Origin: Streptomyces alboniger
GTDB lineage: Bacteria; Actinomycetota; Actinomycetes; Streptomycetales; Streptomycetaceae
Reading direction: 5' to 3'
Assembly: GCF_008704395.1 (NCBI RefSeq)
Contig: NZ_CP023695.1
Location: 558,001 to 622,000 of the forward strand
DNA: 64,000 bases
Shown one piece after another: positions 18,011 to 26,681 of this stretch. The notes below the pieces were generated by a model. It searched no databases. It was not told the origin of the DNA and saw nothing but the letters and a program-made list of their open reading frames with translations. Each line of letters starts with the position of its first letter. The first letter of the stretch is position 1. The position numbers and the translations under genes were made by a program.

Positions 18011-19288
18011 TTGTCCGATCCATGGGTGGCGCTGGAGCCGGGTGCCGACCCCGCCGAGCGGGTGCGGGTGCTGCGCCGGGCGCACGAGAGGTTCACCGTC
18101 GCCGGGACGGTTGCCCGTCCGGTGCGTTCCGTCGTGGCGGAATCGTGGCGGAGGTCTGCCAGGGCCCGCGTCAGTCCGGAGGGCAGCGGCGCTGCGGTGG
18201 AGCTGACCGACGGCGACTTGGGGGCGTACCGGGCGGAGCATCCGCTGGCGAGGGTGATGCCGCTGTTCCGCGAGTTGATGGGCACCTTCGCTGCGGATGG
18301 GGAGCATCTTCTCGCCGTGTGTGACGCGCAGGGAAGGTTGCTGTGGGTCGAGGGTCACGCGGTGGCGCGGCGGCACGCGGGGCGGATGAACTTCGTGCCG
18401 GGGGCGCGGTGGGCGGAGTCCGCCGTAGGGACCAACGCTCCGGGCACGGCGGTCGCCGTGGACCGGCCTGTGCAGGTCTTCGCCACCGAGCACTTTATGC
18501 GGCGCGTGCAGCCGTGGACATGTGCTGCGGCCCCCGTGCACGATCCGCGCACGGGGAGGTTGATCGGGGCGGTTGACATCACCGGTGGGGACGGCCTCGC
18601 GCACCCGCACAGTCTCGCCTTCGTCCAGGCGGTGGCGAGGGCGGCCGAGTCCCAACTGGCGCTCCTCGCACCACCAGTAGCGCCCGATGGGACGGTTGAG
18701 CTGTCGGCGCTGGGCCGGGACGAGGCACTGCTTCTGGCGGGTGGGCGCAAGGTGCGGCTCAGTCGTCGGCACAGCGAGATCGTCGTGCTGCTCGCCCGCC
18801 ACCCCGAGGGGTTGAGCGGCGACGAGCTGCTGTGCGCGCTGTATGAGGACGAGTCGGTGCCGCAGGTGACGTTGCGGGCGGAGATGGCGCGGCTGCGGCG
18901 CATTCTCGGGGCGGAGCTGCTCCGGTCGCGTCCGTACCGCTTGGCCGTGCCTGTCGAGTGCGATGTCGACACGGTCGAGCGGCGTCTGGGAGCGGGCGCG
19001 GTGGCGGCGGCCGCCGCCGCGTACGCCGGGCCGCTGCTGCCGCAGTCGCAGGCACCCGCTCTGATCCGTCTCCGCCGCAGACTCGCCGATCAGTTGCGGG
19101 CGGCGCTCATCGATCGCAACGACCCCGATCTGCTGGCGGACTGGGTCCACGCTCCATGGGCCGAGGACGACCTGGTGGCGTGGCGGGCACTGGCCTCGCT
19201 GCGCCCGACGCCTCCCGTCCTGGCCCGTCTGCGCGAACTCGACACCGATCTGGCCTTGGCGGTACGGAGGCCCGAGCGGGCACGCTGA
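18011..19288 (+). CDS. GAF-domain transcriptional regulator, AcoR-like N-terminus with a winged-helix C-terminus
   Basis: 425 residues from a TTG at 18011, chosen because GGGAGG lies five bases upstream. Residues 1-60 have the AcoR-type '[13 protein letters not shown]' lead, and a GAF sensory domain covers roughly 75-215 ('[21 protein letters not shown]' is typical of the acetoin/aldehyde-responsive group; here the sigma-54 AAA+ domain is absent). The C-terminus (about 240-320) looks like a winged helix of the OmpR/SARP type ('[15 protein letters not shown]'). It lies 124 bp upstream of an aldehyde dehydrogenase gene on the same strand and probably activates it. Confidence 0.85.
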   Translation: MSDPWVALEPGADPAERVRVLRRAHERFTVAGTVARPVRSVVAESWRRSARARVSPEGSGAAVELTDGDLGAYRAEHPLARVMPLFRELMGTFAADGEHLLAVCDAQGRLLWVEGHAVARRHAGRMNFVPGARWAESAVGTNAPGTAVAVDRPVQVFATEHFMRRVQPWTCAAAPVHDPRTGRLIGAVDITGGDGLAHPHSLAFVQAVARAAESQLALLAPPVAPDGTVELSALGRDEALLLAGGRKVRLSRRHSEIVVLLARHPEGLSGDELLCALYEDESVPQVTLRAEMARLRRILGAELLRSRPYRLAVPVECDVDTVERRLGAGAVAAAAAAYAGPLLPQSQAPALIRLRRRLADQLRAALIDRNDPDLLADWVHAPWAEDDLVAWRALASLRPTPPVLARLRELDTDLALAVRRPERAR

Positions 19289-19320
19289 CCGCCCCGATCA
19301 TTCCCACTGGCGACCGACGG

Positions 19321-19389
19321 AAGGACCGCAACGTGGATGCAACGTCCTTGGTCCTAGCCTCCGGGCGAGAGCTGCCCAACGGCGGGCAG
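19321..19389. promoter_or_regulatory. Repeat-rich control region of the aldehyde dehydrogenase gene
   Basis: Three nested signals are visible: a direct repeat GCAACGT-GGAT-GCAACGT, an inverted pair AAGGAC/GTCCTT enclosing it, and a dyad CTGCCC-AACGGC-GGGCAG. They lie 24-92 bp upstream of the aldehyde dehydrogenase start and are good candidate binding sites for the adjacent GAF regulator. This is an inference from position. Confidence 0.4.
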
Positions 19390-19412
19390 TCTTCCCCGGG
19401 AGGCCAGCCAAG

Positions 19413-20936
19413 ATGACCCGATACTCAGCACCCGGCACCAAGGGTGCGATCGTCTCCTACCAGTCGCGCTACGACCACTTCATCGGTGGCGAGTACGTGG
19501 CTCCCGCCCGCGGTCAGTACTTCGAGAACCCCAGCCCGGTCAATGGACAGTCGTTCACGGAAATCGCCCGGGGCACCGCCGAGGACGTCGAGCGTGCCCT
19601 CGACGCGGCGCACGCGGCGGCGCCCGCTTGGGGGCGGGCCTCCGTCACCGAGCGCGCGGATGTCCTGCGGAAGATCGCCGACCGGATGGAGGCCAATCTC
19701 GAACAGCTCGCGGTCGCCGAGAGCTGGGAGAACGGCAAGCCCATCCGCGAGACGCTGGCGGCCGACATCCCGCTCGCCATCGATCACTTCCGCTACTTCG
19801 CGGGCGTCATCCGGGCGCAGGAGGGGTCGTTGAGCGAGGTCGACGAGGACACCATCGCGTACCACTTCCATGAGCCGCTCGGTGTCGTCGCGCAGATCAT
19901 TCCGTGGAACTTCCCGATCCTGATGGCGACATGGAAACTGGCCCCCGCGCTCGCGGCAGGCAACGCGGTGGTCCTCAAGCCCGCCGAGCAGACACCGGCC
20001 TCCATCCATTACTGGATGAGCCTGGTCGCCGATCTGCTGCCGCCTGGCGTGGTCAACATCGTCAACGGTTTCGGCGTCGAGGCGGGCAAGCCGCTGGCCT
20101 CCAGTTCGCGCGTCGCGAAGGTCGCCTTCACCGGGGAGACCACCACGGGGCGGCTGATCATGCAGTACGCCTCCGAGAACATCAAGCCGGTGACGTTGGA
20201 GCTGGGCGGGAAATCGCCGAACATCTTCTTCGACGACGTGTGGGCCGCCGACGACGACTTCAGGGACAAGGCGCTGGAGGGCTTCACTATGTTCGCCCTC
20301 AACCAGGGTGAGGTCTGCACCTGCCCGTCGCGGGCGCTGGTGCAGCGCGGGCACTACGGCGAGTTCCTCGAAGCGGCGATCGCCCGCACCGAGCAGATCA
20401 AGGCCGGGCATCCGCTCGACACCGACACCATGATCGGCGCGCAGGCCTCCAACGACCAGTTGGAGAAGATCCTCTCCTACCTGGACATAGGCCAGCAGGA
20501 GGGAGCCAAGATCCTGACGGGCGGCCAACGGATCGATTACGACGGCGAGTTGGCGGGCGGCTACTACGTCCAGCCGACGATATTCGAGGGCGACAACCGC
20601 ATGCGGATCTTCCAGGAGGAGATCTTCGGCCCGGTCGTCTCGGTCGCGTCGTTCAATGACTTCGACGACGCCATCAAGATCGCGAACGACACGCTCTACG
20701 GTTTGGGAGCCGGGGTGTGGACGCGGGACATCAACACCGCGTACCGGGCGGGGCGTTCGATTCAGGCGGGACGCGTCTGGACGAACTGCTACCACGCGTA
20801 TCCGGCGCACGCGGCCTTCGGCGGGTACAAGCAGTCGGGCATTGGGCGCGAGACGCACAAGATGATGCTGGAGCACTACCAGCAGACGAAGAATCTCCTC
20901 GTGTCGTACTCGCCGAAGAAGCTCGGCTTCTTCTAG
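19413..20936 (+). CDS. NAD-dependent aldehyde dehydrogenase
   Basis: 507 residues, the normal length for the acetaldehyde/chloroacetaldehyde dehydrogenase (ExaC/AldA-like) group. 'IIPWNFPI' near 164 binds cofactor, the general base Glu is in 'LELGGKSPN' near 264, and the catalytic Cys is in '[10 protein letters not shown]' near 302-304, where the double-Cys pattern is typical of this group. It oxidises short aldehydes to acids in the cytoplasm. GGGAGG precedes the ATG by nine bases. The AcoR-like regulator upstream and the terminator 10 bp downstream show a single-gene transcription unit. Confidence 0.95.
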   Translation: MTRYSAPGTKGAIVSYQSRYDHFIGGEYVAPARGQYFENPSPVNGQSFTEIARGTAEDVERALDAAHAAAPAWGRASVTERADVLRKIADRMEANLEQLAVAESWENGKPIRETLAADIPLAIDHFRYFAGVIRAQEGSLSEVDEDTIAYHFHEPLGVVAQIIPWNFPILMATWKLAPALAAGNAVVLKPAEQTPASIHYWMSLVADLLPPGVVNIVNGFGVEAGKPLASSSRVAKVAFTGETTTGRLIMQYASENIKPVTLELGGKSPNIFFDDVWAADDDFRDKALEGFTMFALNQGEVCTCPSRALVQRGHYGEFLEAAIARTEQIKAGHPLDTDTMIGAQASNDQLEKILSYLDIGQQEGAKILTGGQRIDYDGELAGGYYVQPTIFEGDNRMRIFQEEIFGPVVSVASFNDFDDAIKIANDTLYGLGAGVWTRDINTAYRAGRSIQAGRVWTNCYHAYPAHAAFGGYKQSGIGRETHKMMLEHYQQTKNLLVSYSPKKLGFF

Positions 20937-20946
20937 CCGCACGAAA

Positions 20947-20986
20947 AAAGGCGCCTGACCTGGGCTTTTACCCGTCAGGCGCCTTT
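20947..20986. terminator. Strong bidirectional terminator hairpin
   Basis: AAAGGCGCCTGAC pairs perfectly with GTCAGGCGCCTTT across a 14-base loop, with A-rich and T-containing flanks, so it can work in both directions. It ends the aldehyde dehydrogenase unit and separates it from the convergent integrase gene. Confidence 0.9.
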
Positions 20987-21099
20987 CACCCGATCCGCTC
21001 AGAGCGGGGCCTGGTTTATGCCGTACCTCCCATTTTCTCCCACCGCTATCCCGCTTCTGACCAGCACTTCCGGACCAGTCACGGACCAAAACCCCCCAC

Positions 21100-22488
21100 T
21101 CACCCCGTTGGCGCCCCGCCCAGGCTGACGCGGTCCCACTCCTCCATCGACTGCTCGATCAGCCGGTTGGCTTGCTCCCGGACGCCGTCCAGGAACTTGG
21201 CGTAGTGCCGGAAGAGGACCTCGATGCTCTGGCCCGCGCGGCGAGCACATTCGGCCGGGTCCACACCGGAGTACAACCAGAACGAGATCCCGGCGTGCCG
21301 GAGATCGTAGGGCCGCTTGGCGAGACCGGAGGCGAGTTCCGTGCGGGTCAGGACGTACTTTCGTGCCCGCGCCCACGTAATGCCATACGCAGACGCGTCC
21401 ACGTAGTTGCCGGCCTGGTTCCGGAACACCCGACCGTCCGGCGCCACGCCGAACCGTTTGATGTGCGCGCGCAGGATGCGCACGAACTGCGGCGGGATAG
21501 GCACCGGCCGGGTCGCGGTAGCCGCACGGCGCTTGAGCGAGTGCACCTCGTGCACCGCGCCGTCGTCCGTCCACTCCTTGCCCGCGGTGATGACGCCGCC
21601 CGACAGGTTGAGCATCCCCCACCCGGTCTCGGGCAGATGGCACTGTTCGAGACGCAGGTGAATGACCTCCCCCGGCCTCATGGCCGCGTAGTACATGCAC
21701 CCGAAGAACGCCTCCAGGTGAGGGCCGCGCCCGCGCTGCTGAGCAACTGCCGCGAGCAGCCGGGCGACTTGGGCCAGATTGGGGACGGCAGCCGGGTCCA
21801 CCTCCTCGCTGACCGCCGGAGCGTTCCACCTGAGCCCGTTGAGAGGGTTCTCCGCGAAGTAGCCTTTCTCCACTGCGGTGCTGAGCACTTCGCTCAACGC
21901 AGCCCGCTTGCGCCGCACCGTCTTGGCTGCAGCCGCTTTGCCGTCCAGCTTGCGACACAGGCTGTCCAGTGCCCGCCGCAGCACGTCGGCTTCCGCGAGA
22001 GCACCGACGGGCAAGGAGTTTCGCTTCAGCCAGTCCAGGGCCTTCCGCCACTCCTCCCTCGGCTCTTGGGTCCATGCGTTTTTGTTGAACGCCCACGAGT
22101 ACAAGGCGCGCCGCAGTACCCGCGGCTCCGGATATATTGCGCCATGGTGCACCAGGGCAGGCGTGATGGTGGCGAATGCGTCGGCCAGGGTACGACGGGT
22201 GTTTCCGGGCGTACGGTCCCACCGTTGGTCGATGTATTCGTGGGCAAGGTCGTACCACGTCGTTCGCTGCTTGATGGCCCGCAGCTCGGACGCCGGCAGC
22301 CCCGTGTATTCATCGAAAGGCTCGCCCTCGCGCGCCGCCGTCATCAGCTTCGCGTGCCTGCTCTCGGCGAGCCCGACGGTCATGAATGACTCTGATTTTT
22401 CACGTCCGTTGACTGTCCACCGGACCATAAACGCCTTGCGTCGGTCAGGACGCTCGCGTATGTCCCAGAAACGGACGTTGTAACTCAT
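21100..22488 (-). CDS. int: Tyrosine site-specific integrase
   Basis: About 462 residues from the ATG at 22488, which overlaps the stop of the upstream excisionase-like gene (ATGA). An N-terminal arm-type and SAM-like core-binding region (about 1-200) precedes the catalytic domain. The catalytic residues are Arg in 'AAMRPGEV' (about 270), H-x-x-R in 'YDLRHAGISFWL' (about 391-394) and the nucleophile Tyr in 'FRHYAKF' (about 429). It is the integrase type of actinomycete integrative elements and phages. It ends 110 bp from the host terminator, so the attachment site probably lies at 20990-21099, where no tRNA gene is present. Confidence 0.92.
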   Translation of the reverse strand: MSYNVRFWDIRERPDRRKAFMVRWTVNGREKSESFMTVGLAESRHAKLMTAAREGEPFDEYTGLPASELRAIKQRTTWYDLAHEYIDQRWDRTPGNTRRTLADAFATITPALVHHGAIYPEPRVLRRALYSWAFNKNAWTQEPREEWRKALDWLKRNSLPVGALAEADVLRRALDSLCRKLDGKAAAAKTVRRKRAALSEVLSTAVEKGYFAENPLNGLRWNAPAVSEEVDPAAVPNLAQVARLLAAVAQQRGRGPHLEAFFGCMYYAAMRPGEVIHLRLEQCHLPETGWGMLNLSGGVITAGKEWTDDGAVHEVHSLKRRAATATRPVPIPPQFVRILRAHIKRFGVAPDGRVFRNQAGNYVDASAYGITWARARKYVLTRTELASGLAKRPYDLRHAGISFWLYSGVDPAECARRAGQSIEVLFRHYAKFLDGVREQANRLIEQSMEEWDRVSLGGAPTG

Positions 22489-22682
22489 CGCCAAGTGTCA
22501 GAATCTCTCTCGCACGCGTCCCACCAGGCATCCAGATCTGTGCGGCGGCACCGGAGTTCGCCATTGGGTAGCTTGATCATGCGGGGGGCTTGCCCGCGGG
22601 CACGCATGCGGTAGAACGCCGACGGACTCATGCGGATCTCCGCAAGCACCTCGGCCAGCTTCAGCGCAGGAGGACGAGCCAT
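22485..22682 (-). CDS. Excisionase-like helix-turn-helix protein
   Basis: 65 residues with a MerR/AlpA-type HTH: 'LAEVLAEIRMSPSAFYRMRARG' is the DNA-binding helix pair, and 'CRRTDLDAWWD' is the typical C-terminal 'R..DL..W' end of HTH_17 proteins. These small proteins bend att DNA and direct integrase towards excision. The stop overlaps the integrase start, a usual xis-int arrangement, so co-translation is expected. Confidence 0.85.
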   Translation of the reverse strand: MARPPALKLAEVLAEIRMSPSAFYRMRARGQAPRMIKLPNGELRCRRTDLDAWWDACERDSDTWR

Positions 22683-24356
22683 GCAATTTCACCTTCGTAT
22701 CGATAAAGGCTTCATACCGGAAATCCAGGCGTGCATTGATACGCAATACAGACCACCCTTTCCGAGAGAACCATCCATGGTGGAGTGGGCTATAAAACGC
22801 AGCGGGTCATCGTGAATCGGCACAGTGTGGGTTACGCCTCACGGCGCACAGTCGAGCGGCCAGGGGGAGACCTGGCGTAGCAAGCAGCCAGCCAAAGCCA
22901 TGGGCATGAAGACGCGGTCATTGATAGGGCAGCAGGCGGCAGCAGCGCCCTATACCTCCTCGCGAATGCGTGCGGCGCTGCCAACTGCGTCCGCCACGGC
23001 TCCACCGCCAAGCACAGCCGTGTGCGAACACCATCAATGCTCTGCACGATCCCCGGTTTCGCTAACCGGGGATCGCCTGCTATGTATCGCGCAGCACGAA
23101 AAGGGCATCGCCTGTGGGCACCCCCTGTCATCTCCGTTAGGGCGACAGCCGGTAGGACCGGAGAGCGGGGTCGCTCCGTCCATGACGAACGTCAGAAGCC
23201 CGTCTTCGGTGAGTCGGCTGAGGCTACGAGCCTCGACACGCTCGAGGGCGCCAACGGCTCGGGCGACTTGTCAGGGTGCGGCTCCGGGGTGCACTGCGAT
23301 GTGCGCGACAACCGCTCGAGCACGACGGTAGCCCCGGTGCACCAGGTCGAAGAGCGCGGCCGCGCAGACGCAGAGACAGAGCGCCGTGGAGAGCGCGCCA
23401 TGGTCTTCTGTCTCCTGCGTGGGCTACGCGTTCAGGGCGCCGAGCGCCAACAGGATGGGGCAGTGAAGCGAGCAGATCGGAGAGCGGGATTCGACAGACG
23501 GGGCCTCCTTAGAACAGGTCTCGGCGGCAAGACCGAGCAGAGCGGGAGTACGGGCTCCCAAGGCGTCCGGCATGCATACCGGTCGCCCCGAAGCCGCATC
23601 ACGTCGCTGACCTGGTGTTTTCCGGGACGTTGTACGTTGACATGGTCTCGGAGGAGGTTCCAGTCGTTTGGGGCTCTTTCCCGTCTGCCGTGGGCGAATC
23701 CGCGCCGGGCACACCGCAGGCAGCGTCTTCGCTGCCTGGCTTGTACCCGCCTCTCTGCACCGCGGTCGAGCAACTACCCCCACCGTGTGGATGACGGCTT
23801 GCCCAGCGCTCTCCGCCAGCTGACCTTTATCACGGCGGAGGTTTCGTTGTTGAAGCCCGACGGCGAGTGCCGGATTGATAGCGGATTCGTCACGGCCGCG
23901 TCGGAGCAGCCTGCGGGGCAGTCACCGCCGCGTCATATGCCGGGCTCGATGCGCCAGAGGTACTCGGCAGCTTGGTCATCGACCAGTTCTGCAAGGCGGC
24001 AGCGTTGGCTCGGTGTTCTTCGCGTTCGGGCCCGGCACCCCGGATGGCGTAGGCAGGGGCGCCCGTTCGGTCCGGACCAGCAGGGCCCGTACATCCGGTA
24101 CGTGCACGCTGACGGGGGGGCGGATGACGTTCGTGCCGGACCGGGTGGTCGTGGCCGAACTGCGGTCCGTGGCAGAGCTCGACCTGCGGTCCTCCACCCG
24201 CTGAACAGCCTCACCGGTACCGAGGCTCGCGGCGACTCGGGCGAGGATGAGTCCCGTCGGCAGGTCGTCCACGGAGTAAGGCGACGAGGGGCCAGCGCCG
24301 CGGCGGCGATCGTGTAGAGGCGGGTGCTGTGCGCCTGAATGAAGTCGATCAACGTT
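22683..24356. other. Decayed interior of the integrated element
   Basis: 1.67 kb with no gene I can support. Codon bias is weak and every long frame lacks a ribosome site. Minus-strand sequence at about 23170-23290 reads like part of a winged-helix regulator ('VARAVGALERVEARSLSRL', then 'TEDGLLTFV') but is broken by a stop. Plus-strand 24000-24204 is a coherent fragment in two frames ('DQQGPYIRYVHADGG' then 'MTFVPDRVVVAELRSV'), suggesting a frameshifted gene end. One strong palindrome lies at 23047-23075. Confidence 0.5.
23047..23075. repeat. Dispersed palindromic repeat, copy 1
   Basis: Perfect 12-bp stem CGATCCCCGGTT / AACCGGGGATCG with the 5-base loop TCGCT. The same hairpin, inverted, occurs at 51025-51053. 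It could be a terminator or a REP-like mobile palindrome. Confidence 0.75.
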
Positions 24357-24872
24357 CTATTTCCCGTCGGCAAGTTCGCGCAGGAGGCTCCAGCCCCGAC
24401 GGCCGATCACCGGATCATCGGGGTGACCTGCGGTGAAAAGGTTGTGCTTGCGGTTGAAGGCGGCGACGGCCTTCTGCGTCTGCGGCCCGTAGGCGTCGGA
24501 CAGCGGCACCGACCGGTCAAGCCAGCCAGCGTCCTTCAGCGCCTTCTGGAGACCCTGCGCAGACGGTGCCGAGCGGCCCGGAGCAAGACCCTCCGGAAAC
24601 GGAGGAGCCGAGTAGGAGCCGGCGCTCACCTTCCCCGGAACGGTGAGCTTCTGCCCTGCCCTGATCACGAACGGCTTCTTGATCTTGCTGGCCTGGGCGA
24701 GGACTTCCCAACGGACGCCGAGCTTCTTGCCGATCCCGGACAGCGCGTCGCCGCTCTTGACCACGTAGGTCGACGAGCCCGCCGACGAACCCCCCGCCGA
24801 GCCACTGTCTGAACCTCCACTGGACGGCTTCGACTTCAGCCGGGCAGCCACGCGCTCGCGCAGCCAACTCAT
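24357..24872 (-). CDS. LysM and peptidoglycan-binding protein without a catalytic domain
   Basis: 171 residues from the ATG at 24872 (AGGGG six bases upstream). After a basic lead and a Ser/Gly linker, a LysM domain occupies about 35-82 ('YVVKSGDALSGIGKKLGV', ending 'AGQKLTVP'). A PG_binding_1 domain follows at about 100-165 ('LQKALKDAGWLDRSVPLSD' and 'YGPQTQKAVAAFNRKHNL'). No lytic domain and no signal peptide are present, which fits a phage- or element-encoded wall-binding module, either a truncated endolysin or a structural/wall-penetration protein. It is the only apparently intact cargo gene of the degraded element. Confidence 0.8.
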   Translation of the reverse strand: MSWLRERVAARLKSKPSSGGSDSGSAGGSSAGSSTYVVKSGDALSGIGKKLGVRWEVLAQASKIKKPFVIRAGQKLTVPGKVSAGSYSAPPFPEGLAPGRSAPSAQGLQKALKDAGWLDRSVPLSDAYGPQTQKAVAAFNRKHNLFTAGHPDDPVIGRRGWSLLRELADGK

Positions 24873-25142
24873 GGTGAACCCCTGGCCACGTCCAGATCTC
24901 GGGCTGCGGCCCGTCCTGCGGGCGCCAGGGGCGGGTCGGTTCCGGCTCGGGGGCACGGCTCATGCCTTCGACTCCACGATCCGCCCGACGCCGCCGTCCG
25001 AGAGGCTGGGGACGCCCACCGCGCAGCACATCGCCCGCATCCTCTCGCCGCAGGTCCGGCCCCGGCACTCCCGGAAGGTATGACGCAAGCCGTAGAAGAC
25101 GCGCACGATACGGAGCCTCTGCCCCCTTGGAAGGCCACACTC

Positions 25143-25247
25143 ATGTCCACCCGTCACTACCCGACTCCGTTCGCTGCGCCTCACCGCGGCGGCCACCGCC
25201 ACCGTTGCCGCCGTTGCGCTGCTATTGACCGGCTGCTCCAGGGCCTA
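25143..25247 (+). pseudogene. Lipoprotein gene start, frameshifted and cut by an insertion sequence
   Basis: GGAAGG and an ATG at 25143 are followed, after a one-base frame change within the first five codons, by a clear lipoprotein signal: basic 'TRLRSLRL', hydrophobic 'TAAATATVAAVALL' and lipobox 'LTGC'. The frame ends at the left inverted repeat of the IS element at 25248. No continuation is recognisable beyond the right end of the IS at 26630. Confidence 0.55.
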
Positions 25248-25279
25248 TGAGTTGTCCCGATATCCCGTGAGGCTGAGGG

Positions 25280-25774
25280 TCAGGCTGTGTCCGGGTCGGC
25301 GCCGATAGCGCCGGCTGAGCGAAGCGAACGCCCGAGGTCTCCGGTGAGGATGCGGGGGTGGCGCCGCCACCACCACAGGTCGGGGCCGGGGACCCTGTGG
25401 AACTGGTCGAGTGCTATGCCGTCGTCGTCAACGGTCGCGGCCTTGTGCCGCTCATCAAGAGTTCTGATCTGCGGGGTCCAGAGCTGGACGATGTGGTCGT
25501 CCAGTAGGAGCCAAGCCTCGTGCAGCCAGTTTCGGCAGAAGAGGTCGTTGGCGTACTCGTAGATGTGATCGCCGTAGCCGCGCTCGATGGCGCTCACCAG
25601 GACGGCCCACGCGTTCACCCTTTCAGCGACCGTGAACGCCGTCCGCCAGCCGCGCTGGTGCAACAGCTCTCCGGCCCCGGTTTCCGTAGCCACGGGTGTG
25701 AGGTTCTCATGCCGAATCCTCCAGGCGACTGAGATGTTTCCAGCCCGAGGCAGGCGGCCCCGCAGCGCGATCAA
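25280..25774 (-). CDS. IS passenger protein of unknown function
   Basis: Up to 164 residues; the upstream start is a TTG at 25774 and a GTG at 25690 is an alternative. The protein is rich in Trp, Asp and His ('CRNWLHEAWLLLDDHIV', then 'PGPDLWWWRRHP') and has no membrane segment or recognisable domain. It is divergent from the transposase gene and lies inside the IS ends, so it travels with the element. Good codon bias and an intact frame, in contrast to the broken transposase, suggest it is or was selected. I do not recognise a function. Confidence 0.5.
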   Translation of the reverse strand: MIALRGRLPRAGNISVAWRIRHENLTPVATETGAGELLHQRGWRTAFTVAERVNAWAVLVSAIERGYGDHIYEYANDLFCRNWLHEAWLLLDDHIVQLWTPQIRTLDERHKAATVDDDGIALDQFHRVPGPDLWWWRRHPRILTGDLGRSLRSAGAIGADPDTA

Positions 25775-25791
25775 GATGAGACGATCTCGCC

Positions 25792-26562
25792 GTGGCTGGT
25801 GTGATCGCGGCGTCGGAACCGTCCTGGATAGCCCCGTTCACCGGACTGAGCCCGCGGCAGTTCGGCAAGCTGGTGACGGTTCTGCGGCGCGAGGGTGCGG
25901 ACGCGGTCCGCAGGGGCCGGCCGTGGAGTCTTTCGCTGAAAGACCGGGCCCTACTGGTCGCGGCGTACTGGCGAACGAACCTGACCATGCGGCAGCTCGC
26001 TCCGCTGTTCGGGGTGTCGAAGTCGGCGGCGGACCGGATCATCGACCACCTCGGGCCGATGCTCGCGCTCCGACCCCGGAAGCGGTTCGCAAAGGACACC
26101 GTGCTCATCGTGGACGGCACCCTTGTCCCCACCCGGGACCACACCATCGCCGAGCGGTCGAAGAACTACCGGTACTCCACCAACCACCAGGTCGTCATCG
26201 ACGCCGACACTCGCCTGGTAGTCGTGGTCGGCCGACCACTCGCCGGGAACCGCAACGACTGCAAGGCATGGTAGGAATCCGGCGCCAAGGCCGCCGTCGG
26301 CAACACCGTCACGATCGCCGACGGCGGCTACCCGGGCACCGGACTCGTCATCCCGCATCGCCGGCAGCGCGGCCAGACCGAACTGCCGGACTGGAAGGAA
26401 GAGCACAACAAGTCCCACAAGCAGGTCCGGGCCCGGGTCGAGCACGTCTTTGCCCGCATGAAGACCTGGAAGATCCTCCGCGATTGCCGTCTCAAAGGCG
26501 ACGGCGTCCACCACGCCATGCTCGGCATCGCCCGGATGCACAACCTCGCCCTCGCCGGATAG
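25792..26562 (+). pseudogene. IS5-family (IS112-like) DDE transposase with an in-frame stop
   Basis: A 257-codon frame (256 residues with the internal stop read through) with the DDE architecture: HTH-like 'TMRQLAPLFGVSKSAADRI' at about 63-81, first Asp in 'LIVDGTLVP' (about 108), second Asp in 'TIADGGYPG' (about 177), and a Glu in 'ARVEHVFARMK' (about 218). A TAG at 26272-26274 interrupts the frame after 'NRNDCKAW', while the remaining 95 codons continue in the same frame to a natural end. It is therefore a single nonsense mutation and the product is probably inactive unless read through. Confidence 0.88.
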
Positions 26563-26681
26563 GCGAGCGGTCCGCACGACGGGTCGAGCACGCCCCAGTC
26601 GACTCGTAGATCATTTACGGGACAACCCTTAGGAGACGGTCGAGGCTCGCCCGGCAGCGGGGAGCCACAGAAGAGGTCGGG

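Larger units (their letters stand above)
25248..26629. mobile_element. IS5-family (IS112-like) insertion sequence with a passenger gene
   Basis: The ends TGAGTTGTCCCG (25248-25259) and CGGGACAACCCT (26618-26629) are inverted repeats with two mismatches. The dinucleotide TA flanks both ends (25246-25247 and 26630-26631), giving a reconstructed CCTAGG target as expected for this family. The element is 1,382 bp, longer than a typical 0.88-kb IS112, because 540 bp with a leftward gene precede the transposase. Confidence 0.75.

Noticed and set aside
23022..24317. A 431-codon plus-strand frame in the degraded element
   Set aside because: No ribosome site, no recognisable domain, composition of an out-of-frame GC-rich translation, and it crosses the palindrome at 23047.
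24960..25202. A small Cys-containing minus-strand gene before the LysM gene
   Set aside because: The C-terminal part ('RTCGERMRAMCCAVGVP') looks protein-like, but there is no start codon with a ribosome site and the N-terminal part overlaps the lipoprotein signal remnant on the other strand, so support is too weak.
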